DNA of 64,000 bases from Pegea sp. RAD2-039 (GCA_034620365.1 JAQGEQ010000048.1:1550001-1614000); one strand, 5' to 3'; positions 15,101 through 28,500 are shown, counted from the stretch's first letter. Numbers and translations are program-made. The notes: generated by a model from the letters alone, not told the origin.

Positions 15101-18048
15101 ATTTTAAACTCTATACTCAAATAAAAACTAATAATGAAATTACTCACAGGGTGAAGTTTCGCGTCGACTGGTTGATGCTTGTGGTTGTTCAGAATACTAT
15201 TGTGGTAAGAATTTGAAGTGGAATTCGAAGCTGAAACTAAAACTCTAAACTAACTTTTGGTTAATTCATTATAGAAACGTTGCCTGTTTGTGTCTTCGAG
15301 AACTTGAATAGTAATGATAAATTAGTCAAGTATGAAAACGAAACCTGGATTGATGAAAATGATCCATGCCTAGTTTATGTTTGTAAGAGTCTTAATGGTG
15401 TATTTACAATTGATCAAAAGGATTTAAGCAATGATTGTAAGATTTGTCCGGAAGTAAGTTTATAATTCATGAATGATACTATTGTTACAAAAAGCAAATA
15501 TTCTTGACATATAATAATCTTAGAAACTTTTAAATCTAGAATTTAAATTTGCTTAATATATTTAAGATAGCTTTAGAAGTAATGATTATGTGACACAAGT
15601 CTTAAAATTATCCTTTTTATTATAAATTAGGGCTACGCTGAAGACTTCGAGCCAGGAAAATGTTGCCCAACTTGCATTCTAGAAGATTGTGTTGTGGATA
15701 CTGAATATGGAATTGACTATTACAAAGTAGCTTCAATAATTTAAATTTTTAAATTTGAAATCATGATAAACGCGGAATGCTAAATAAAACAGTACTCAAA
15801 ACACTATAGAAAACAGACACATTACTGTCAATATCTGTATTCTTTAAGATAACAAGTAATTGAGCTGACTTTTTATTAATTTTCACAGATTGGCGATTCA
15901 TGGGTTGATGAGGATCAATGTGGCGAGCATATTTGCGAATTAATCAACTCAAAACCTACTATTGCTTATAAAAAGTTCGATTGCAAAGAAGAAGAAATTG
16001 CTAATTGCTCATTTGGTTATTATAAAGCTTGTGACACAAGTGGTTGCTGTCCAGTATGTAGATGTGGTAAGTTTCATATATAAAATTTATAGTAGGAAAA
16101 TGAAACAATAAAATTTTTAACAAATAAAATCTGGTTTGAATTTTACCTTCAAAGATTTATAAAGAAATCTCTTTAATTTTTAGAACCGGAAGAGATTTGT
16201 TTAATTGGGCCAAACTGGGACAAGTCAATGGTAAACAATTTTATTAATCAACTTTTAACGTATATAAAACATTCTTTTCTTTTAGCTAAGATTATAAAAG
16301 TTTATCTTGATTTTTATTTTATTCAATAAGGAAGCTGTAAAATATACAAATGTAATTTTTTTTTGAAATATCCAATCTGAATGTTTTCATACAGAAACCT
16401 GGCGCCGAATGGTCGCCAGATGCTTGCACAAGCTGCATTTGTACAGAGATAAAGGGCCAAGATGGATTCCATCAAACCGAATGCACAGCTAGCACTTGTC
16501 AAGAATGCCCTGAAGTAAACATCTCTTTTAAACTACAATTTATACAAAATAATTTGCTGGCTAACTAAGATTTTCGATATCTAAATTGAATACTATTTTT
16601 CATCAGGGATTTGCGTCTGAGGAAGTTTCAGGAGAGTGCTGTGGAATTTGCCGTCCAACTCAATGTGAGGTTGTCATAGATGACCACCCTGAGCTTAACA
16701 GTACAATTTTGATGGTATTTTCTCATTATTATTCATTTAATACAATTTTTTACTTAGGTTTTTGATCAGATCTTTTATATACAATTTTTATTATAATTGT
16801 AAACTATTTCAGGGACAAAATTGCTTACAATGTAAAGTGCTCTGAAAATTTACAGTTTTCGCTTAAAAATCAGAATACAATTTTTTTTTGATATTTTACA
16901 CCAACTTACAGAGATAATCTTTCTTACTTTGAAGTATTTGTCAGTTGACAAAGGTTTACACATCAATATCATTATTCAAATTATCACTTTATTTCAGATT
17001 GGAGATAGTATTAGACACAAGTGTGATATTTATGAATGTATGAGCGATAGCAGAGGATTTGCTATCAATTATAGACAAAGAGTTAATTGTCCAGCATTTG
17101 ATAACAGCAAATGCTTCCAACAAGGAGTATGTTGTTACTAAAATATCTCACATTACTAATGATTAATCTTAATGGTTTTTTTATTACATACTTCACGCTA
17201 ATTAAACTGCATTATCTGAAAATAAATTATATTTTATCTAGGGTAAAGTTTCAATGGATCAAGATGGTTGCTGCCGTGAATGTAAGTGAAAACGATAAGT
17301 GAGCGTTCAACATTTTATTATGCTACTTTCCTCGAGTAGGTGTCATTCAGAACAAGCCTTGTGAACTAACCTCTGTAGAGTTGCAACATTATTACTTCGG
17401 CAAATGCTTTACAATCAAACCAATTTCTTTCACCTACTGTAGTGGAGACTGTGGTAGTGGTGCTTATTACCATGAAGAAACAGGCCAACTTATACAACAA
17501 TGTACCTGTTGTAGACCACTTGCTTACCGTAATAAAACGGTTAAAGCTAAATGCTTAGACGATAGCGTAGTAAGTACAGTTTCCATAATAATTAACTTTA
17601 ACACACTAGATTATAAAACAAAGCATTTTATTTTCAGATTGATGTAACTTACAGCATAATTGACTCATGTATATGTAATAGCAATGTGACGTGTACAGAT
17701 AAGTACAGTTCAGGTGTAACATCACAGCCAATATTTAATGGATACGGTCAAGAAGTAGAAGCTAATATACCAACTGGTTTTGAAAGCATTTTTGCAGCCA
17801 AATCAGCGCTAAGTCAATTCTCACAGATATCAATTCCACACTCTGATGAGGTAAAGGCGTAGAATGATTTCAGCCGTATAATCATGTTATCATCTTAATT
17901 ATTAATTTTTTAGAACGAAAATGGCTCAGGTCGATCTAGAACAACAGATGCTTTGCGGCAATGTTTTGATGAAGCTTTGCAAAAGGATAGAGATCAAAGC
18001 AAATCACCAGAGCTTATACTTCAACAATCTTATGTTGATGAAAACTGA
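3..18048 (+). CDS. Giant secreted vWA / gel-forming-mucin-like protein (5' partial)
   Basis: The gene continues upstream: residues before the first in-window Met (15) already read as the Cys-led start of a vWA domain. The 39 exons are 3-2266, 2412-2670, 2779-3190, 3423-4876, 5131-5349, 5512-8027, 8245-8494, 8622-9030, 9118-9308, 9676-9894, 10055-10283, 10343-10414, 10531-10655, 10929-11112, 11180-11364, 11425-11592, 11659-11884, 12152-12327, 12510-12705, 12921-13168, 13351-13555, 13629-13726, 13860-13983, 14047-14175, 14233-14447, 14520-14700, 14795-15063, 15150-15204, 15275-15453, 15631-15726, 15889-16066, 16184-16230, 16395-16514, 16607-16714, 16998-17126, 17242-17281, 17340-17569, 17638-17850, 17914-18048. 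All junctions are GT..AG and phases agree, giving about 4,250 residues. Domain order: 13 vWA (A1-A5, Thr/Pro array, A6-A12, then A13 after WxxW), WxxW 10405-11080, VWD 12921-13726, C8 13860-14175, TIL 14233-14400, VWC-type modules to 17281, cystine knot 17340-17710. By family this is a secreted, disulfide-linked polymer or matrix protein; its tissue role is unknown. Most likely error: exact ends of the smallest exons. Confidence 0.88.
3482..4669 (+). repeat. Coding minisatellite: 22 units of 54 bp (PTS/mucin-type array)
   Basis: Twenty-two units of exactly 54 bp (18 residues) encode a Thr/Ser/Pro/Glu-rich sequence with the core TPGTDTPSTKEP, with partial copies on both sides. Unit length never varies, so the frame is kept from exon start 3423 to donor 4877. 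The frame is fixed by the downstream vWA start (Cys at 4736) and by the phase-1 junction at 3190. The sequence is suited to dense O-glycosylation, as in mucin PTS regions. Unit subtypes repeat in blocks of five, then four, which points to unequal exchange of multi-unit blocks. Confidence 0.95.
5761..9030 (+). repeat. vWA block A7-A11, second copy of the duplication
   Basis: Domains start at about 5761, 6364, 6916, 7537 and 8378, matching A1-A5 one for one in order and spacing. The following introns sit at the same places in the same phases. The copies differ at many residues (roughly 60% identity by eye in A3/A9), so the duplication is old. Domain A6 and the Thr/Pro array lie between the two blocks. 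Confidence 0.85.
9115..9120 (+). promoter_or_regulatory. NAGNAG tandem splice acceptor
   Basis: The acceptor of the exon ending at 9308 reads cagcag. Using the first AG adds one Ala codon relative to the second; both keep the frame after the phase-1 donor at 9031. Such sites often give two isoforms differing by one residue. Confidence 0.6.
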
Positions 18049-18139
18049 GATTAGAGCTAGAGTTTTACATCTATAATCAAGTCATCTTTGTTTGTTTTTT
18101 AATTTTATAAATTTATTGTTGCATTATAAATTAGCCAAT

Positions 18140-18145
18140 AATAAA
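18140..18145 (+). terminator. Polyadenylation signal of the mucin-like gene
   Basis: AATAAA lies about 92 bp after the TGA at 18046-18048 and is the first canonical signal downstream. It supports this as the true 3' end of the gene. Confidence 0.6.
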
Positions 18146-20269
18146 AGAGGCTTACCAAATTTTGCAGTTTGCATTTTTTTCATATTTTAGTTAGAAAGAA
18201 TAGACTAAGTTATGCTAATCCATTTACAAACAGTGTTTATTAAGTTAAGCTTACATAATAACGAAAATATCAAATAAGAATGATCAACAAACAAATGAAA
18301 AACTGAAATATATCGTAATAGTTAATTATGAAAAATAAAACATCTTTTTGATATTGACAACGGTGGTTATATTTCAAAATTTATAGAAGTTGAAATGAAT
18401 TTAGCCTATTATACAGGTTAACCAAATAGTAAAAAATAGTTTCTTTCTTTGCTTAGTAGGCTAACTAAACTCGCGAACAAATAAAAGTTTCATTATTTTT
18501 TAACAAATAAACGATTTTTGTAATCAAACAAAAAAATGAACTTATCAAATTTGAAATGAACTTTGAAACTTTTATAAAAATTGATAGCCTCCTGAATTTA
18601 GGATCTTATATTTATTTTAATTATATAACTATTGACTCAGCGAGCTTTGTGTTTGTCCAATTAATTATGTAAGTAATAGTTATGTAATAAGATATTATTT
18701 GAAGCTAGCATAACTTTTTATGTGTTTTCTGTAAATAAATGTCAAAATTTGTGTCTAACTTTTCAAATGTTCTTTTTATATCATTTATTACTTTTCAAAT
18801 CATTATTGTCGTAAAATTTTCTTTTTTGACGCAGATGGTGAAACTCTTCAAAGTAGATTGACAGAGCTTTTAACACTCAGCACACAGCAAGGGGGTTTCA
18901 ACTCTTTCCACCAAGTACTGATAACTTTTCATTTACAAATAAAAAATTTCTGTTCGTCGGTCTGAAGCTTTAAATTTCATTCAACCATACTGAGCCGAGT
19001 TTATCGATATCTGATTTCTGTCAAGAACTGATAAATGATAAGGATGAAACTTTTTAACTAACAAGCTGAAGATAGCAGTTAGATTTATCTTAAAAGATTG
19101 AGCGTAAATGCTGATTAAATAAATCATATTGAAATTATAATTATTCGTAATAATTTCATACAAATAAATTTATAGTTATTAGTCATTATGTCTTTATAAG
19201 TAACCAAACTTGTAGTGAATTTTATAAGAAGTTACGTAAATTATGATAATAATAATAATGCAATAAATATTCTAAAACCGATACTAGAAGCTTTTATCTA
19301 TTTAATGTAATTACAACTCACTTATCATTAATTTTCTATTTTTACAGTATTTACACTTATGAAGGAAATTCTCCTTACCTAAATAAATGTTATGACGTTT
19401 TGCGCACAATTCTATCCGGTTATCTTCCTTTTAACTTTGAAATAAACCATACAAAGTTATTTAGGTTTCTTGCACAACACACATGAAATAATCAACTGTA
19501 GTTATATAAGTTTACTTCAAAAACAATGTGTTTACTTTATCAGCTAATCTAAAAAATTTTATAAACTTATCTTTTCTTTGAATATTTTTTGAAAAAGGAA
19601 ACGTAAGCTTTGGTTATTTTGAATTAGTTATTTAAAGCATAATTTTGGGATACTAAAAATTCAATCTGACAAAAAATTTTAATGCAAGTAATATAAATAT
19701 TTTCTTCAAGATTAATTACTTCACAGTTTTTTCTTCAAACTTTGCTACTTTAACAAATACTTGAATATCTTTTTAAGTTATAAAAATAAAATTTATTGAC
19801 GAGTATTTTTACAACTATATAAAGTGCTCGAAGAAAAATTGGACGTTAAAGCTATTGTCGTTGCTATCCATTTTATAAACTAAAACTTTGGGAAGATAAA
19901 TTATTTTAAAAAATTAGACTAAAACAAACAAACTCTAACTTGGTTTATATTTTGATTTGATATGATAATAAGATTCTAATGCGAATTATTCTATCAATTT
20001 TTAGTACACTAAGCGAAAACGTAATTTTCAATCATTCATTATTCTACACTTCTTTCTGCTACAATAATAACTACTATTTCTGTTTGTGACAAAATATATA
20101 TAAGTAAATTTTGTGATGTGATAATACTAGCTAATCTAAAAGAGGCAAAAGACTTCGAAAACGATGTATTCTTTGTGTGAGTAAGAAACTCATGAAATTA
20201 AAATGAATATGATACGATTTAAATTTAATACATTTATTAACAGTGATTGAAGAGCAAATATAAAAAAAA
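18146..20269. other. Intergenic, AT-rich
   Basis: No gene recognised between the plus-strand mucin-like gene and the convergent minus-strand membrane protein gene. The only coding-like patch is an isolated exon-like stretch near 18.83-18.92 kb, listed as a finding. Confidence 0.6.
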
Positions 20270-22541
20270 TCAAATATTTAAGATTAAACTATTTGGTTCA
20301 TAAGGAGAAATGAATTTATCATTCTGAAGTTTAACATAAACTTCTCGTCTTTTTATGGCACAAATTTCTGCTATAAAATAAATCACTACAGAAAGAGTTA
20401 GTAAAAGATGCAAAAGGGCGTTATGATTGAAAAATCGCGGTAATGGGCAAGAGTTTTCCTTTACATGATCATTATCAGAACAGCCTATCATTCCCAAAGC
20501 AAACTGAAGAGCTCCTAGAATTTTAGAAATTGATTAAACATTTAGTCTGTAAACTTGAGTTAAGAATACAAAAATTCAAAAACTTTTGTACATGTCATGG
20601 TCCTTAATAGCGTATTATTAAAAGTTTTATTTTACGCGGGGTTTAAAGCAGATTTACTAGCATAACAAATCAAAACTGTTATTCTGTTGCTAGTCTAGCT
20701 CATAAAAGTGTCTGACATATATCGTATATGTCGATTTACAGATAATAATAATTTGAGTAAATATGTAGTAAATAATTTTAGCCAATATTCTAAGTTGGTA
20801 ATGATAGCTGAATTTTCACCGTAAATATTAATCTTGTTAGATATATTAACGTAAGCGGCCAAATATTCTACCGCTGCCTAATATAGATATACCACACTTG
20901 TAAAGCACATAAAAACTAAACATTGTAGAGTATCGATAGTTGTTTATAGATATCTAGAAGTTATTCAAAACTTACCTGCAAGTATAAAAATGAATGAAGC
21001 AAGAAAATGTAATATTAAATCTTTTATTAGCTTCATTCTTTGTATAAACACATGGAAAGTCGATTTAAACTTATCATCTAAACTTAATTCATGTAGATTT
21101 TTAATTTTTTTCCCATCTGAAATTTAATATTTAGAAACTAATTACTGTTATAAGATTTTTATATATTTCAAAATCTTATATAATTTATTATAGTTTCATA
21201 GCAGACTTGTTCGAATATTTCAATAATTTTGTAATTTGTAAAAAAAGTACTTAAATTCAAGTTATTTTTTTACTGAGATGAATTTGTAAGTTGCTACATT
21301 ATTTTCAATAATATATTCGATGTAAAAAAAATTCCACTTACTTATCAAACCTTGATTAATTTTATTATTACGGTAATACACTGCAAACAAGATCATGATT
21401 GCTTGAACTAAGACACCTTGTAAAAAACAAAATATATAAATTGAAATCACTTCTTATAAAAAAACTTACAACACTTTGATACATAAATACTAATATTTAA
21501 AATTACTGAAATAAATAACAACTAGAATTTGTTAGTTTGAACTTATCTATTTAATCGATACTAATTGTTTATACTTACTTCCGTAAACGATAAGAAATAC
21601 TGATTTTAAACTCCAAGGATCATGATTTTTAAAAATCATTGAGATTGAATGACCTGATATAATTATTGAAAATATTGCCAGCACACCATAAAAGCAGTAG
21701 GTCTTATATTTGTCCATCTTTAATCCCTCGTTGATTAACTAACATTAAAAAAACTGTATTTAAACTAATTTTAAGATTTTTGAGCATGGTTTTAAAAAGC
21801 TTTAAAATATTGACTGATTTTCTTTTCGCAATCATAAGTATCAACTATTAGCTCATTAGAGCATACAAGCACTTCTTATCAATATCAATGTCATTAGTAG
21901 ATATCGATAACATCTGAATAAGCAAATAGAATAACATTAAGAGTAACTTGAAGAATGATTTAATATTTGCTTTTATTTATATTTGATTTTATATTACATG
22001 AAATTAGAATTAATTTGAAGTTAATTCTTACTATTTGCTGCCCTAAAAGAATAATTAAAAAGCAAAAGCATCCACTGAAAGTTGCAGCTATTCTCCATAC
22101 CGCCAACCAACCAATTACATCACTTACTGATGTGTATGGTTCTACCTGTTTTACAAAAACTCATTTTATACAACTTTATACTACTACTTTAGTTTTATTG
22201 AATAAGCTTAATAATGATTGTATATGTTTTGTAAATAACTAATAATTACTTGCCGTTTGTAGATACTGGTGAACTAATCCACACATAAATGTTGATATGG
22301 ATATCAAAAACAATGCTAATATAACTGAATAAGTAGTTTTGTATGATATTGAATCTTTTACTAATAGCCCATCATTAATACTGTACTTAGATTTATTCTT
22401 TTTACTTTTGTAAATAACACCACATAAAATAACAGCCAGACATGCGCTAACAAATGATTGCACATAATCAGTCACAAAAGTCCCAATTTGATCATCAACG
22501 CCTCGATGATATAGCAACTTCCTTCCAGTAAACATTTTCAA
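20270..22541 (-). CDS. Seven-span membrane protein, DUF6962/CREST-like (tentative)
   Basis: Six exons in transcript order: 22541-22250, 22159-22032, 21738-21579, 21416-21342, 21116-20976, 20514-20270. Phases are compatible throughout and give 346 residues from the ATG at 22541 to the TGA at 20270. Seven hydrophobic stretches are visible. His residues sit in span 2 (GLVHQYL) and span 7 (FFNHNALLHLL), with a Cys/Pro motif (SCPLPR) before span 7. Paired membrane histidines of this kind occur in the CREST superfamily (alkaline ceramidase, PAQR, TMEM8). The FNHN..H signature also recalls bacterial/animal DUF6962 proteins. Both are from memory, so no enzyme activity is claimed. The exon 2 acceptor (after 22160) has a poor pyrimidine tract and is the weakest junction; the others are strong. 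The gene is convergent with the mucin-like gene. Confidence 0.75.
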
Positions 22542-25500
22542 AAATAATTTTGGTATTTTATTTTAAAAACTAAGCCTTCAATAAAAAATATTTAATCTTA
22601 GTAAGGTTTATTAAGCAAATTACTAAAAAATAAATTCTTAAGTAGCTTTCGAGATGCTTTTATACAAAATAATTTGCGCGCAACTTTTGATAGACAATCT
22701 TTTATATTAAATGTTTTCTTTGTTCTTTGTCCAGAAGATTTTGATTTTTGAGGTTTTGAGATGTAATTTGTTCGTATACAACACTGAGTAATATTTACAC
22801 ATTCTTATGACTTGTATCGGCTACCAACATTAAGTGAAAAGATTTTCAAAGTTTTTATTGTAAACGTAATGCCATAAAAAGTTTAATAAAAGATTGTGTC
22901 ACGTGTAATCGCACCGCACATTAGGAGAAATCTTCATAAAAAGCTCCAGATATAATAAAATGTTTGAACAACTTGTACAAAGTAAATGAAGCAAAATCTT
23001 GAGTTTTACAAAAAATTCTTTGTGTTATTTTACTTATAATTTGAAAAGTTCATTTTATTTTAGGAAGTTTTAAAGAGTAAAAATAGATAAGGTTTAAACA
23101 TGCAAAAATGAGTTTGGATATAAGAAAATGTAAACACTTAGTTAAAGTCTAAAAAAATAACAGTTGTTTTTTTATATAATATTTAAAGCTTTAAACTTTA
23201 GACTTCTTACCCTGAATATATCTTACATTAAAATCAAATAAACTGAGTTTAATGCTTCAACAGCCCGTTTATTTGAAATTATATTACCAGAAATAAAACC
23301 ACGCTTATCATTGCTTTTAAAAAGATTTTCGATTTAATCGTTTTAATAAAAATTCATTGACTCAAGTTTCTTTAACTATAAATATTGTAATCTATTTAAT
23401 TATATCTGAGCTCACAATTTACCTATGTACGTAAGAAGCACTAATAAACTATTTGATCAAAACTAAGGATTACTTCAGTATAAAAAGTTAACTAGATTAC
23501 CTTTTGTAAGATATAATAAATGATACCTCAAAGAAAGAAGGCGAAGTTAAGCATAATAAAAAAGTATAGATTTGTATAAATATTATAAAATAATCTACGT
23601 ACAATTTAAGTATAAAAACATATATCAGAAAGTGTGAAAAGTTTTTTCAATAAAACGAAATATCTTTACTATCTCTATATATGGTTATGTAAAGCATTAT
23701 TGGTCCACATACAAAATCTTAACTAAGATATTAAGTGTCATTCAAATTGTTTGACAGCTAGTTACTGACTGAGAACTAGAAGCAAGCAAAATAGAATTTT
23801 GACATGATTTAAGCAATTCTTATAAACAATATAATGCATTACTACAGTAAATTCTCAAAACATTCTAATGGAAATAGATCTACAGCCTACGATTTTAAAC
23901 AGAAAATAAGCTAACATACTTTACTAAAAGTTCAAACACTTAATTTGAATTTTCGCTTTAGAATTAAATAATGATCAAAAAATAATCAATAAAAAAATCT
24001 TTTTTTTTAATTCAATTCTAAAAGTGATGTAAAATAAAGAAGAGTTGAAATTTTGAAGAAATAAATTCAAGTAATCCATTTATTACAAGAATACGAAAAT
24101 CTTTTTTGTTACTCTTGCAACTCTTGTGAAATTTTAAAGTAATTACGCTCCGTTGTAACTTTGATAAAAAACGGACAATCTTTAAGAAGTCGATTGCTAA
24201 AAAAGGATCAAGATTAAGCTTGTTTAAGTTTTCTCAAACTTATTATGTCTTCAATTGTCCTTTGTGACTTTAATAAGACAGTATCTTGTTACGTTAAAAG
24301 GTTTACTTTAGAATAAAATTAGATTAAGATCTTTTAATTTATGTCTTCATCTTTAATCTCGTTTCAATTTTCTATCATACTGTTTAGTGAATAACCCCTT
24401 TTATTTAAAAAGTAAAACTATTATGGTACTTGATATTACAAATGAGATTGAATACAACATTGTAAAATCTTACCAAAATGTAGCTCAGCTAAAGTGGCTG
24501 AACGATTGGTTATTTTATCAATTTATGCAAGTGTTATTCTTGCTTACTTTCACAAAAGAGCATATGATATGAGTTTCAAAATAGTTATGTTAAGTTGTGG
24601 TTAAATATATCACATAACATGAAAATGCATAGCATTTAACTGTTTATACTTACACAATGTAAATCTTTATAAGATGTTAACAGCGTAATAGATTCAAGTA
24701 AAATAGTTCTGTTCTATAAAATTTCCTAAAACATCTTTTGGAAATAAAATAAATGATTGCCAAAAACAATGTAATTGTTCACTCTGTAATATATAATTAA
24801 GCTGACCAAGAAAAACTAGAAATAACATTTACAACCACAAATGTTCAAGGACTCTCAACTGTCTACTTATAACTTATAGTCAACGCAAAAGTACCATGCT
24901 TTATATAAAGAACTTTTCAAGCTTCGCTGACTTTTCATTGTTTTTTCAACCTTTTTTCCGGGTGTGCATCTTTTTACTAGTAATGAGAATCAAAATGCTT
25001 TATAAAAGAAACTAAACCTCATGTACTACTTTAAATTACAACAGTGAGATTTAAAGCTTTATTTCACAAACAAATATAAAATAAGAATTACTTTAAGTAC
25101 AAACTTAAACTGTAAGTCAATGAAACAGTGTTTGAACTTGATAATTTCAACAATTTATGCTTTTTATTTTGAAATAAGGAAAATGAAATGTTAAGAGGTC
25201 AAAAGTTGAAATGAGAAAAAATCAATAGGAACTTTCTTATAGAAATAATACATCATTGTTATTTTTATTTATTTTAGAAAATATTGTTTTATTTAGAATA
25301 TTTATAGTACGATTCCTGTAAATATTTGTTTTAATTTATTTAAACTGATTTCTAAAAATTAAAAGTGGTATAGAGAGTTTTATTATTTTCTAAAACTAAA
25401 GCAAAATACAGTTTTTTGTTGTTTTTTCTTTCAAATTTTAAAGTCCTCAACTTTTTCTAAAAGTTATATTCAAATGTTAGGCACTGCATACAGATACTTA

Positions 25501-28500
25501 TTTTGTGGACTAACTAGAAATTAGAAACAGTACTACCCAAAATTCAGAAAGGACATAAAACATTTCTTTGTGTAAGGGTTTTTAAATAAATTAAACAGAA
25601 CATTTATCTGAAATCTGATCAAAAAATAAGATCTGCTAACACACTTCTTAAAGAATAAAACAATCGAAATGACATCTTATTTAAACACATTTATCTACAA
25701 AATGATGATTTTGTAACCCGTATTATTCAAAAACATTTTAAAATCTAACTTTATTTTTAATATCTTTAACCATACTTTTTGTTGAGGGTGTGTAGATTGC
25801 ATTACCATTTCGTAGATTATTAATTTAGAACCCAAAATACATTATCTATCGCCTTTCACAATACAAATTCAAAAGAAATACTGCTAGAAAATGAATTCAA
25901 TAAAAACTACTTTTGGTAAAGCTTATGTTTGATAATATTTCTAACAGTAATAATAGTTTAAGTTGAAAAACGTTACTCGCTGTCTCTTTTATTGTACTTC
26001 AACATTTAAAAACTTTAGAGTACAATTACATCTGAAAATCATATCGTTGAAATTTTTTTCTTTCCAAAAATATTTTTCGAAATACTTTTAAAGCTGCAAA
26101 TCTTAAACAAATAGCCTTTAACAACTTCAGCTGGTGATTTCACAGTCAATTTCTTGCTTAAACGTCCAGGTATAGGCATTTAGCTTGTCTCATACATTTT
26201 AAGCTTACGTAGCAAAGCAAATAAATCTGTCAGTAAAAGTTTTCATAAACCTTGTAATTCTCTATGCTATTACGACAGAAGCTTGCAACAAACGTAAATC
26301 TGTGTGGCTGACAGAGCTAAGCCTTAACACTGTACCAGCGTACAATCCTTAATCATCATATGCAAATAAAGGTTTTGGCGTTTTTCACTGTCTAAAAATT
26401 GAAGTAAATACTCTTTGATCCGCCAACCAAAGCTAAAGCTTTCTTATTATGTTCTAACTGTTCAGTATTTACAGTAAATTATAGATTTAGTCGGATGCTG
26501 ATCTGTATGAGTTTGGATTATATTGCACTACATCATCACTCAATGGTTGTTAGCAAAGTTTTAGCTATTTGTTTCACTATCTCATTATCATGGAGATTAT
26601 CTTGAAATCAAATCTTACACAAGTTTCAAGTTACTTTTTAAGTAGAAAATTTTTATCATACTCAGCAAACAAAGCAAGTCTAAATCTAATATCGTAAAAA
26701 TAGATATGAAATTTAATGACCAACTCACGTATACAATTTAATAAGAGTTCAAAAAGTTTATCTAACAAGAAAAACTGATAATAATTTTGCATGATCCTTA
26801 CACTGTTTTAAGCATGTTTTCTGTGAAAACTGTTTTTTTCCAACTGGCTTTTGAATTTTTATTTTTTCAGCTTTTTGTTTAAAATTTTGTTTTGATTTTA
26901 AGCAAAGGCTCTCAAATTTCGAGTACTTTTAACTTTTTGATGATTTACATTTCTAATTTTTCTCTTTCTGGTTATCTTTAAATATAATTCAAGTTTTTCT
27001 AGTAAAAACAAGTTTGTTTGTCATCGCAATGTTGATCGATCATAAGACAAACAAAGTTCTTTTCATTTTATCAAATCTTTAAAGCTTGGTTTTATGACAT
27101 ACGTATTTATTACTTTAGAAATCAATTATAAAACCAAATAATTTAAATCAGCTAAAGTGAAATTTATTAACTTCTTAAAACGAATTCGAAAATAAAAATA
27201 TTCTGAAAAAAAAGGTTTTTACAAATTCAGCAGATTTAAAATCTTAAAAGTAAATAAAGATTTTACTTTAAAAATTTTAGAAATAAATCGATTGTCACTG
27301 AGCTGTACTTTTCTTGATCAAAAAATTGTATTTTACACTGTTTAAGCTACAGTCAGAAATTACCTATTTTAGCTTTATTAGGTTATTCGACTTATTTTAC
27401 TAATTTTTACTCTAAATTTAATTTTTTAGAAATAACAATTTATTAAGCTGTAACTGAGACAGAAATAAATAGCTGAAAATAATTTAAAATTTTAATTTTT
27501 ATTATTACACTCAAAAGTTTAAGTGAGGGCACGATTTATGTAAAAGTATTGGGTATACTATAAACGACTGCTTAGTATTGATCTACTGTAAACAAAAACT
27601 CTATCTATCATCATTTAATCAGTAACTAGTTTTCTTATCATTCTTTTTTTTAAATCAAACAAACCATGTTTCAACAATTTTGATAGATAAATAGATATTT
27701 TTTGAAAATTTTTGCTTGACATTTTTATAAACCCAAAATGTAAAGTATATGAACTTGCTGTATTAAAAATAGATGAGAAATTTAAACACTACTTGAAGTT
27801 TTAAAATCTTTAAGATTTTTAGCAATGTTTAATATTAGATACTAAAATTTTACCAGTATTGAAGGATTTTTTTCTTAAAATTAAAAAAAGTTGAATTTTT
27901 ACCTTGCAAATCTCCTTTTACTATAAGCTTATTTTGCTTTTTAATCTGAAAAAAGTATCTTCATATATAAGGTGTAAACAAAACAAATTTGATTCACTCT
28001 ATAAATTTTTGGCAACAACTAAAGAATTTGAGAAGTATAATGAAAACTTTATTTATTTAAGAATTTTTGCTATGTATTAAATGTAAACAAAGTTAAAGCT
28101 AAGAGATTTTAGGTCACTTATAGTAGCCAATTTATAAACTAAGGAGATTGCTGGTAAGCTTTAAATTGTTTAGAATATTGCACAAACTTTGCAAAAAGTG
28201 AGGTGAAATATACATAATTTCAAATTGAAATATTTTTAACAAATCCAAATATTATATCTTATATATGGCAATCCTTTATTTGCAATGGTTTATATTTAGA
28301 ATCATTTACATTAGTATTTTTCAATGTTATAATAATTCAATGTCATAAGTTATATTTAAGGGTTGTTACTTTACAAAGTTATTTTTTAGCTGACATAGCA
28401 TAGTAACCGATATGAAACAACATCTAAATTGTTGGCTTAACTACGTAGCTCAAATAAAACCTTACTTTAAATATCAAGAAATTACATATTAACTAATGTT

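Noticed and set aside
16812-16835. Possible 24-bp microexon after a good acceptor at 16812
   Set aside because: It would keep phase 0, but the flanking exons join cleanly without it and no domain spacing demands it.
21967-22242. Plus-strand open frame of 91 codons
   Set aside because: It lies opposite exon 2 of the seven-span gene, whose minus-strand frame fits splice phases and membrane topology.
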